From Deinococcus sp. (GTDB lineage Bacteria > Deinococcota > Deinococci > Deinococcales > Deinococcaceae), in NCBI GenBank assembly GCA_028287665.1, contig JAQBPF010000469.1, forward strand, positions 1 to 6,771: 6,771 bases of DNA, read 5' to 3'. Below are positions 1 through 6,771 of the stretch, piece by piece. The notes beneath the pieces were generated by a model. That model ran no database searches and was not told where the DNA came from. It saw nothing but the letters and a program-made list of their open reading frames with translations. Each line of letters starts with the position of its first letter. Position 1 is the stretch's first letter. A program made the translations under genes and the position numbers.

Positions 1-288
1 GCCGAACAGGAGCGATTGGCCCCCAAGTTGGCAGGCGTGCAGACGCTGTATATGGAGGCCCAGTATCTGCCCGAAGACGCAGCGCTGGCCGAGCGGCATC
101 AGCACACCACCGTAGAGCAGGGCGCGGCGCTGGCAGCGGCAGCAGGCGTGGAAAACTTAGTGTTGCTGCACCTCTCGCGCCGTTACCGCCCGGAGCGCTG
201 GCCCGAGTTTTTGGCCGCAGCACGCGCCATTTTTCCCGCCACTGAATTTCCGGCGGGGTGGCTGGAGAATCCTGCTGATGGTATTTAG
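1..288 (+). CDS. C-terminal end of an RNase Z-like metallo-beta-lactamase-fold hydrolase (5' truncated by window)
   Basis: The first 95 codons in frame 1 are open from the window edge to a TAG stop, so only the C-terminus of a larger protein is visible. The tail resembles bacterial RNase Z/RNase BN (tRNA 3'-end processing): a histidine loop HQHTT at fragment residues 33-37, then VENLVLLHLSRRY at 50-62. H57 sits where the last zinc-ligand histidine of the family lies, and the end FPATEF matches the family's closing segment. One departure is that the loop usually reading HEAT reads MEAQ here (18-21). That leaves open another MBL-fold phosphodiesterase rather than true tRNase Z. The N-terminal HxHxDH zinc motif would lie upstream and cannot be checked. 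The TTG at 16 is an internal codon, not a likely start. The next gene begins about 40 bases downstream and may be co-transcribed. I am fairly sure of the fold and less sure of the substrate. Confidence 0.72.
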   Translation, partial: AEQERLAPKLAGVQTLYMEAQYLPEDAALAERHQHTTVEQGAALAAAAGVENLVLLHLSRRYRPERWPEFLAAARAIFPATEFPAGWLENPADGI

Positions 289-316
289 GCGGTACAACAG
301 AGATGCTGCTGGATTC

Positions 317-324
317 GAGAGGAG
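317..324 (+). promoter_or_regulatory. Shine-Dalgarno that favours a TTG start for the downstream small gene
   Basis: GAGAGGAG ends directly against the ATG at 325, leaving no spacer, which is too close for initiation there. The in-frame TTG at 331 lies 6 bases beyond the motif, a normal spacing. This argues for initiation at TTG 331 rather than ATG 325. Confidence 0.55.
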
Positions 325-330
325 ATGCTT

Positions 331-585
331 TTGAACCATGAGTTATGGCAAGACGTTGGTGGCGACTGGCCTGAACTTGTCTTTTGTCTGGCTGGTCTTC
401 ACGGCAACGACGCCCGCGCCTCACTCTCACCCGACGCCAAACATATCTGCACGGTACATGCAGTAAGTCATTTTGAAGCGGTGACGAAATACTACGCATT
501 CATGGGATGGGGTGAATACACAACAGAGTACGAGGAACTTGATCGGGAACCCTATCCTGCAGACTGGGACAGTCCTTCTGATTGA
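331..585 (+). CDS. Small conserved-looking protein of unknown function
   Basis: This encodes an 84-residue soluble, acidic protein, or 86 residues if the ATG at 325 is used. TTG 331 was chosen because GAGAGGAG has correct spacing only to that codon. I cannot name a family. The protein has no signal peptide or membrane segment. It is rich in aromatic and acidic residues, with blocks GNDARASLSPDA, SHFEAVTKYY, MGWGEYTTEY and a closing REPYPADW. These look like fixed motifs of a small globular domain rather than random translation, and the frame is clean with a good ribosome site. By hand count 325-585 is about 51% GC (133 of 261), visibly lower than the GC-rich genes around it, and uses more A/T-ending codons. 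That hints at more recent acquisition or relaxed codon selection. It follows the RNase Z-like gene closely, but nothing links the two functions. Confidence 0.7.
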   Translation: MNHELWQDVGGDWPELVFCLAGLHGNDARASLSPDAKHICTVHAVSHFEAVTKYYAFMGWGEYTTEYEELDREPYPADWDSPSD

Positions 586-665
586 GTTGCATTCCTACCC
601 CCTCTCCAAACACGGCGCTCACCCAAATCCCTCCTAAAACTTCAGCCTTTCTCTGTCTTACCGAG

Positions 666-671
666 TACCCT
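666..671 (+). promoter_or_regulatory. Possible leaderless -10 element before the PHP phosphatase gene
   Basis: TACCCT fits the TANNNT form of a Deinococcus -10 element and ends 7 bases before the ATG at 679, so transcription could start on the A of the start codon. The region before this ATG has no Shine-Dalgarno and is pyrimidine-rich, as expected for a leaderless mRNA. Leaderless transcripts are known to be common in Deinococcus. No convincing -35 box is visible; the best candidate, TTCAGC at 641-646, is weak. Confidence 0.4.
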
Positions 672-678
672 GGTTCCC

Positions 679-1464
679 ATGACGCTCGCCCTTTTCGATT
701 CGCATATGCACACGCCGCTGTGTGGGCACGCGTCAGGCACGCCCACCGAGTACGCGCAGGCGGCGCTGGACGCGGGCCTCAGCGGGGTCTGTTTTACCGA
801 TCATATGCCGATGCCCGCGTGGTACGACGCGCCGTGGCGCATGCGGCAAGATCAATTGCAGGAATACGTAGACAGTGTGCTGGCTGCCCGCGAAGCCTTT
901 GCGGGTCGGCTGGAAGTGCGGCTGGGGCTGGAGGCCGACTATCATCCCGGCACGGAACGCTTTGTGGAAGGCGTGCTGGAGGCGCACGCGTGGGATTACG
1001 TGATCGGCAGCGTGCATTACATCGGCGCGTGGGGCTTCGACAATCCGGAGTTTGTGGCTGAATACGACGCCCGCGACTTGGGCAGCCTCTACCGCCACTA
1101 TTACGCGCTGATGGAAGGCGCGGCCCGCACGGGACTCTTTGACGCACTGGGACATCTGGATTTGCCCAAAAAGTTCGGGCACCGCGACCCGGACGGCTAC
1201 GCGGCCCTGCACGCGCTGGACGTGGTGGCCGAGCGCGGCCTGAGTCTGGATTTCAATACGGCAGGCTGGAGAAAACCCGTGCGCGAGGCCTACCCCGCCC
1301 CCGACCTGACCCGCGCCGCCGCCGACCGGGGCATCGGCTTCGTGCTGGGCAGCGACGCACATCAGCCGCAGGAAGTGGGCTACCATTTTACCGAGGCGCT
1401 CAAGCAGATTCATGATGTGGGGGGCCGCGTGGTGAACTACGCAGGGCGGGTGCGACATGGCTAA
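679..1464 (+). CDS. PHP-domain phosphatase of the HisJ (histidinol-phosphatase) family
   Basis: This is a 261-residue single-domain PHP metalloenzyme, typical in length for the HisJ/HisK family, which removes phosphate from L-histidinol phosphate in histidine biosynthesis in the cytoplasm. The metal-site motifs are present in order: DSHMHTPLCGHA (H9, H11, H17), FTDH (D41, H42), GLEADY (E85), GSVHYI (H113), GHLDL (H159) and GSDAHQ (D226, H228). LDFNTAGWRKP (190-200) and the VGYHF that follows SDAHQ are also typical of HisJ rather than of PolX-type or DNA-polymerase PHP domains. The start is ATG 679, since no in-frame start with a ribosome site lies upstream. The gene overlaps the polX start by 8 bases, so the two are probably translated together. 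That neighbour leaves open a role in nucleotide or DNA-end metabolism instead of histidine synthesis, since no his genes are in view. The family call is strong and the substrate is inferred. Confidence 0.9.
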   Translation: MTLALFDSHMHTPLCGHASGTPTEYAQAALDAGLSGVCFTDHMPMPAWYDAPWRMRQDQLQEYVDSVLAAREAFAGRLEVRLGLEADYHPGTERFVEGVLEAHAWDYVIGSVHYIGAWGFDNPEFVAEYDARDLGSLYRHYYALMEGAARTGLFDALGHLDLPKKFGHRDPDGYAALHALDVVAERGLSLDFNTAGWRKPVREAYPAPDLTRAAADRGIGFVLGSDAHQPQEVGYHFTEALKQIHDVGGRVVNYAGRVRHG

Positions 1465-3190
1465 CGTGCATGAAACCGAGCTGGCCGACGCGGGCGTAAG
1501 CCGCAAGCAACTGGCGAACGTGCTGAAAACCACCGCCGACCTGCTGGATCTGCTGGGCCAGGAGGTGTTCCGGGCCAATGCCTACCGGGGCGCGGCCCGC
1601 AGCCTGGAGGCGCTGGATACCGAGACTGCCGAGCTGGTGGCCGCTGGCTTTGCAGGCGTGCCGAAAGTGGGCAAAAGCATTGCCGCCGAACTGCTGGCCT
1701 ACGCCGAGTGCGGCACTTTTGCGCCCCTGGAAGACGCCGCCAGCCAGATTCCGCCGGGGGTGCTGGGCCTGTTCCGGGTGCGCGGGCTGGGACCGAAGAA
1801 GATTCGTGCCCTCTGGGATGCCGGAACCGACTCGCTGGAAAGCTTGCGGGAGGCGGCGCACAACGGACAACTGGCCGCCCTGAAAGTCTTTCGGGCCAAA
1901 AGTGCGGCCACGATTCTGGCAGCGGTGGATTTTGCGCTGGCGGCTCAGGAGCGGCAGCACCTCAGCACCGGGCTGGATGTGGCCGAGGCGTTGGCCGCCC
2001 GCCTGCACGACCTGGACGCCCGCATTTCCGGCGACGTGCGGCGGGGTCTGGATACGGTTCGCAGCGCCCGCGTGACCGTGACTGCCACGCCCGAAGAAGT
2101 GATGGCGCGGGTGGGCCACTGGATAGAAGACCTCTCTCCGGTGGGCACTAAACCCCTGCTGGATGGCCGGGTAGACGGCGTGCCTGTAGAAATCGCCTAC
2201 AGCACGCCGGAAGCACGCGGCGCACTGGATCTGATGATGGGCGGCAGCACAGCGTACCGGGAAGAGGTGCGGGCCGAAGCTGCCGCCAGAGGCTTCGACC
2301 TGAGTGGGCGGGGACTGATGCGCGGCGGTGAAGTGATACCCACGCCGACAGAGGAAGCTGTGGCCCGCGAACTGAGCCTGCGCCTGCGCCCCGCCGAGTA
2401 CCGCGAACCTGAACACGATGGCCTCTGGCAAACACTCCCCGACCCTGCCGACCTGGTCACGGTGGCCGACCTACGCGGCATGATTCACACCCATTCCACC
2501 TGGTCAGACGGGGCCGCCAGCGTGCGCGACATGGCGGCGGCCGCCGTGGCCCTGGGGCATGAGTTTCTGGGCACAGGCGACCATTCGCGGGCAGCACATT
2601 ACGCGAACGGCATGAGCATCGAGCGGCTGCGGGCGCACATTCAGGAGGTGCGGGAGTTACAGGCAGCGGGCGTCCCCGTGATTGCCGGAGCAGAAGTAGA
2701 CATTCTGGATGATGGTTCGCTGGACTACCCCGACGAAGAATTGGCGGCGCTGGATTACGTGGTGGGCAGCGTCCACAGCCTGTTTACGATGGACGAGGCG
2801 CGGCAAACCGAACGGCTGGTGCGGGCCGCCTCTCACCCGCTGATTACGGTGCTGGGCCACCCCACAGGCCGCCTGTTGCTGCGCCGTCCGGGGTACGCCT
2901 TTGACCTGGACGCCGTGCTGGGCGCGTGTGAGGCCAACGGGACGGTGGTCGAAATCAATGCCAACGCCTACCGCCTCGATCTGGACTGGCGCGACGTGCT
3001 GCGTTGGCGGGAGCGCCTGACCTTTGCCATCAACACCGACGCCCACGTTCCCGGCGGTCTGGCCGATACCCGCTACGGTGTGGCAGTGGCCCGCAAAGCT
3101 GGGCTGACTCCGGCACAGGTGATCAATACGCTGGGCCGCGCAGAGTTTCTGGCCTTCGTGGCACGTCAGCGGGCCGCCCGTTCCAGATAG
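1457..3190 (+). CDS. polX: DNA polymerase/3'-5' exonuclease PolX with a degenerate polymerase active site
   Basis: This is a 577-residue bacterial family X polymerase fused to a PHP domain, close in length to Bacillus subtilis PolX. The order is an 8-kDa-like domain with helix-hairpin-helix segments (about 64-80 and 105-120; a third near 142-154 is degraded), fingers/palm/thumb (about 170-315), and the PHP domain (340-577). The PHP metal residues look complete: H344, H346, D351, D375, H376, E413, D415, H440, H468, D528, H530. In the palm, the usual GS...RR...KDLD segment reads GDVRR...RSAR (192-205), so S203 and R205 replace two catalytic aspartates, and E245 replaces the third. D. radiodurans PolX is reported to act in double-strand-break repair, to have 3'-5' exonuclease activity, and to carry non-standard polymerase-site residues; this protein looks like its orthologue. 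The start ATG overlaps the preceding stop, with AGGGCGGG at 1443-1450 as a weak ribosome site. Confidence 0.95.
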   Translation: MANVHETELADAGVSRKQLANVLKTTADLLDLLGQEVFRANAYRGAARSLEALDTETAELVAAGFAGVPKVGKSIAAELLAYAECGTFAPLEDAASQIPPGVLGLFRVRGLGPKKIRALWDAGTDSLESLREAAHNGQLAALKVFRAKSAATILAAVDFALAAQERQHLSTGLDVAEALAARLHDLDARISGDVRRGLDTVRSARVTVTATPEEVMARVGHWIEDLSPVGTKPLLDGRVDGVPVEIAYSTPEARGALDLMMGGSTAYREEVRAEAAARGFDLSGRGLMRGGEVIPTPTEEAVARELSLRLRPAEYREPEHDGLWQTLPDPADLVTVADLRGMIHTHSTWSDGAASVRDMAAAAVALGHEFLGTGDHSRAAHYANGMSIERLRAHIQEVRELQAAGVPVIAGAEVDILDDGSLDYPDEELAALDYVVGSVHSLFTMDEARQTERLVRAASHPLITVLGHPTGRLLLRRPGYAFDLDAVLGACEANGTVVEINANAYRLDLDWRDVLRWRERLTFAINTDAHVPGGLADTRYGVAVARKAGLTPAQVINTLGRAEFLAFVARQRAARSR

Positions 3191-3245
3191 ACCGCTTCAA
3201 CCTGTGATCAATACCCCTATTGCGGCTGCTTTTGTGCGTTCTGGC

Positions 3246-3274
3246 TTGACTTAAACCGGAGATGCACCGATAGT
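3246..3274 (+). promoter_or_regulatory. Sigma-70-type promoter for the branched-chain amino acid transporter operon
   Basis: TTGACT at 3246-3251 matches the -35 consensus at five of six positions. GATAGT at 3269-3274 matches the -10 at four of six, and the spacer is exactly 17 bases. It lies downstream of the polX stop and upstream of livK, so transcription would begin near 3281 and give an untranslated leader of about 90 bases containing the hairpin at 3293-3322. Confidence 0.6.
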
Positions 3275-3292
3275 GAACGCATCTTAAAAACA

Positions 3293-3322
3293 ACGCACCT
3301 TTAAGGAAATCTTCAGGTGCGT
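3293..3322 (+). promoter_or_regulatory. Perfect 8-bp inverted repeat in the livK leader
   Basis: ACGCACCT (3293-3300) and AGGTGCGT (3315-3322) are exact reverse complements around a 14-base loop. Inside the loop AAG and CTT can add three more pairs around GAAAT. No T-run follows, so it is not an ordinary intrinsic terminator for polX. Its place just downstream of the predicted transcription start fits either a regulator's operator or an RNA hairpin in the leader. The sequence alone cannot separate these. Confidence 0.5.
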
Positions 3323-3370
3323 GACCGTTCAACTTGGCGCTACTGGGCTGAGTTGTGCAGGGGGCCAATC

Positions 3371-4542
<1,172 letters not shown>

Positions 4543-4543
<1 letters not shown>

Positions 4544-4565
4544 GGCCCGTTCGATCAGGCCCGTT
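4543..4565 (+). repeat. Short direct repeat at the livK stop
   Basis: AGGCCCGTT occurs at 4543-4551 and again at 4557-4565, separated by CGATC, just before the large hairpin. The first copy includes the last base of the livK stop codon. It may be a small slippage duplication, and no function can be read from it. Confidence 0.4.
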
Positions 4566-4567
4566 AA

Positions 4568-4610
4568 CGCCGCCAGCATTCAGCAAGGTCAGGGCTGAAT
4601 GTTGGCGGCG
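4568..4610 (+). terminator. Strong hairpin between livK and livH (no U-tract)
   Basis: CGCCGCCAGCATTCAGC (4568-4584) pairs with 4594-4610 over 17 positions, sixteen Watson-Crick and one G-T wobble (4576 with 4602), around a 9-base loop. The sequence after the stem, CTGTGTGG, has no T-run, so full intrinsic termination is not expected. In binding-protein ABC operons such hairpins typically allow partial termination or protect the upstream mRNA from 3' exonucleases. The result is more binding protein than permease. Confidence 0.75.
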
Positions 4611-4694
4611 CTGTGTGGCAACCGGGTTGGGCAAGCAGAGGCCGAGTTGAACGCCCCACATCAAAAACGCCATTGAGAAGAGCTGAGGAGAGCT

Positions 4695-5669
4695 ATGGAA
4701 CTGAGTTCATTTGTGCAGAGTCTCATGAACGGACTGGCGATTGGCAGCGTCTATGCCATTTTCGCTCTGGGATATACGCTGGTCTTTTCTATCCTGGGCA
4801 TCATCAATTTCGCGCACGGTGCGGTCTTTACTCTGGGCGCGTACTTTACCTACACGTTGGTGGTGGGCCAGTTCGAAAACAACGGCCTGCTCAAAGGGAT
4901 CAATCTCTTTCCAGACGGCTCGCCTTTCTCAGGAAGCGCCGTCATGTTTGGGCTCGCCACCATTCTGGGCGCGTGTGCGGCGGGAGCCATCGCCGTGCTG
5001 ATCGAGCGGCTGGCCTTCCGGCCCATGCGGTCACGCGGCGCTGATCCGCTGTTGGCACTGGTCAGCAGCCTCGGCGTGGCGCTGGTCATCGTGAACCTGA
5101 TTCAGCTGCTGGTCGGCGCAGAGATCTACAACTTTCCTTCCGACGCTTACGGCGAGGTGCAGCCCGCCCTCAGCTTCAAGATCGGCGAGAAAGTGGTCAT
5201 TATCCGCACCGTGCAACTGATCATCTTTGCCGTCAGTCTGGTGATGCTGGCCGTGCTGGGCTACGTGATCGGGCGCACCAAAGTCGGCAAGGCGCTGCGG
5301 GCGGTGGCCGAAAGCCCCAGCACCGCCAGCTTGCTGGGCATCAGCGTGGACCGGTTCATTCTGATCACCTTCTTCCTGTCGGGCTTTCTGGGCGGGCTGG
5401 CCGGAACGTTGGTGGGCACGGCGTTTGGTGTGGCCGGGCCGTATTTCGGCGTGGTGTACGGCCTGAAGGGCTTGGCCGTGATCGTGCTGGGCGGGCTGGG
5501 CAGCATTCCGGGCGCGGTGGCGGGCGGCCTCGTCATCGGGCTGGCCGAGGCTTTTGTGCCCGCCGAATACAGCGCCTACAAAGACGCGGTGGCTTTTGCC
5601 CTGCTGTTCGTGATTTTGCTGGTGCGCCCGCAAGGTTTGCTGGGCCGCAACCTGATTCAGAAGGTCTAG
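4695..5669 (+). CDS. livH: Branched-chain amino acid ABC transporter permease LivH
   Basis: This is a 324-residue integral membrane subunit that forms, with LivM, the channel of a high-affinity branched-chain amino acid importer. Family marks are GLAIGSVYAIFALGYTLVF (13-31), INFAHG (37-42), ERLAFRPMRSRGADP (104-118), the EAA-like cytoplasmic loop GKALRAVAESPSTASLLG (198-215) that contacts the ATPase, LKGLAVIVLGGLGSIPGAV (257-275) and the C-terminal VRPQGLLG (310-317). About eight hydrophobic segments are visible, roughly 8-30, 33-52, 82-104, 117-140, 168-192, 222-246, 255-288 and 298-315. The length is slightly above the common 290-310 because of an extracytoplasmic stretch near 60-80. ATG 4695 follows GAGGAG at 4685-4690 with 4-base spacing. 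It lies 151 bases after livK, beyond the strong hairpin, so its expression is probably set below that of livK. The family call is very secure, while the substrate is inferred. Confidence 0.93.
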   Translation: MELSSFVQSLMNGLAIGSVYAIFALGYTLVFSILGIINFAHGAVFTLGAYFTYTLVVGQFENNGLLKGINLFPDGSPFSGSAVMFGLATILGACAAGAIAVLIERLAFRPMRSRGADPLLALVSSLGVALVIVNLIQLLVGAEIYNFPSDAYGEVQPALSFKIGEKVVIIRTVQLIIFAVSLVMLAVLGYVIGRTKVGKALRAVAESPSTASLLGISVDRFILITFFLSGFLGGLAGTLVGTAFGVAGPYFGVVYGLKGLAVIVLGGLGSIPGAVAGGLVIGLAEAFVPAEYSAYKDAVAFALLFVILLVRPQGLLGRNLIQKV

Positions 5670-5696
5670 AGAACCAGCCGATATGTGCAGTCAACA

Positions 5697-5718
5697 GCGT
5701 CTCGCTCTTTGGAGGCGC
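5697..5718 (+). promoter_or_regulatory. Weak hairpin in the livH-livM gap
   Basis: GCGTCTC (5697-5703) pairs with GAGGCGC (5712-5718) over seven positions including one G-T wobble, around an 8-base loop. No T-run follows. It lies 40 bases before the leader ORF start, and an RNA role is possible but unproven. Confidence 0.25.
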
Positions 5719-5740
5719 GGGAGCCAACAAGGAAAGGGTC

Positions 5741-5748
5741 AGGAGGGG
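5741..5748 (+). promoter_or_regulatory. Strong Shine-Dalgarno for the 17-codon leader ORF, not for livM itself
   Basis: AGGAGGGG is the best ribosome site in the window. It lies 9 bases before ATG 5758 but about 60 bases before the livM ATG at 5808, too far to serve livM directly. It therefore points to translation of the small frame in between. Confidence 0.6.
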
Positions 5749-5757
5749 AAATCAGGC

Positions 5758-5807
5758 ATGGCATCCATTCAGCAACAATCTGATCTAGAACAACGCGCGG
5801 GACACCC

Positions 5808-5811
<4 letters not shown>
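5758..5811 (+). CDS. Putative 17-residue leader peptide translationally coupled to livM
   Basis: The open frame reads MASIQQQSDLEQRAGHP and ends in TGA at 5809-5811, which overlaps the livM start as ATGA (5808-5811). It has a strong AGGAGGGG ribosome site with 9-base spacing, while livM has none of its own beyond a weak GCGGGA. The simplest reading is that ribosomes load here, terminate at the overlap and re-initiate on livM. The peptide is hydrophilic with four glutamines and one each of isoleucine (ATT) and leucine (CTA, an infrequent codon in such GC-rich genes). It has no run of branched-chain codons, so classical leucine attenuation is not evident. It could instead be a neutral coupling device. 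No homologue is recognised. Confidence 0.5.
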
Positions 5812-6742
<931 letters not shown>

Positions 6743-6746
<4 letters not shown>

Positions 6747-6771
6747 CCGCTGCCGTGACCACAACCACAAA
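6743..6771 (+). CDS. Start of the next operon gene, presumably ABC ATPase LivG (3' truncated by window)
   Basis: An ATG overlaps the livM stop as ATGA and opens a frame reading MTAAVTTTT to the window edge. Only nine codons are visible, too few to identify the product. In liv operons the gene after livM is normally livG, the first of two cytoplasmic ATPases, and the four-base overlap fits tight coupling within that operon. The identity is inferred from position only. Confidence 0.6.

Noticed and set aside
582..1061. Plus-strand frame of 159 codons overlapping the PHP gene
   Set aside because: Arg/Ala/Gly-rich out-of-frame translation of the real PHP coding sequence.
733..1578. Minus-strand open frame opposite the PHP phosphatase
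   Set aside because: Same shadow effect; no recognisable domain or ribosome site.
3209..3222. CAATA-CCCC-TATTG inverted repeat after polX, considered as a terminator
   Set aside because: The stem is five mostly A-T pairs and is not followed directly by a T-run; too weak to call.
3334..3368. TTGGC/GCCAA pairing that would touch the livK ribosome site
   Set aside because: Only five pairs around a 25-base loop; likely chance.
3317..3370. Upstream GTG start extending the binding protein by 18 residues
   Set aside because: It would bury the signal peptide behind a non-hydrophobic extension and starts within the hairpin arm. ATG 3371 has a proper ribosome site.
3191..3370. Search for the Deinococcus radiation/desiccation response palindrome near polX and livK, and before the PHP gene
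   Set aside because: No sequence close to TTATGTCATTGACATAA was seen in either spacer.
4577..5775. Ten-base repeat CATTCAGCAA at 4577 and 5766, one in the hairpin and one in the leader ORF
   Set aside because: Ten-base matches are expected many times by chance in a window this size, and the flanks do not extend the match.

Overview
The window reads as a stretch of high-GC chromosome from a Deinococcus-like bacterium. The main reason is the DNA polymerase X: it has the bacterial PolX-PHP architecture, but its polymerase active site lacks the usual aspartates. A non-standard polymerase site is the published hallmark of the Deinococcus radiodurans enzyme. A possible leaderless promoter in front of one gene also fits the genus. 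All supported genes lie on the + strand. No tRNA, rRNA, insertion sequence, CRISPR array or phage gene is visible.

Left part (1-678). The window opens inside the 3' end of a metallo-beta-lactamase-fold gene whose tail resembles RNase Z. It is followed by a small gene of unknown function with clearly lower GC, then about 90 bases of pyrimidine-rich spacer.

Middle part (679-3190). Two PHP-domain genes overlap by 8 bases. The first encodes a HisJ-type histidinol-phosphatase-like protein and the second the 577-residue PolX with an apparently intact PHP nuclease-type metal site at its C-terminus. The overlap suggests they are made together.

Right part (3191-6771). A 180-base spacer carries a good sigma-70-type promoter and a hairpin. 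It leads into a branched-chain-amino-acid-type ABC importer operon: an exported binding protein (livK-like), two membrane permeases (livH, livM), and the first codons of the next gene, presumably the ATPase livG. A 17-bp-stem hairpin follows the binding-protein gene, a usual arrangement when the binding protein must be made in excess over the permeases. The livH-livM gap of 138 bases hides a 17-codon open frame with the strongest Shine-Dalgarno of the window; its stop overlaps the livM start (ATGA). This suggests that livM translation is coupled to a leader peptide.

The window is mostly recognisable housekeeping and transport DNA. The observations most worth a second look are the degenerate PolX active site, the livM leader ORF, and the two hairpins in the liv operon. 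I see no wholly new multi-gene system.
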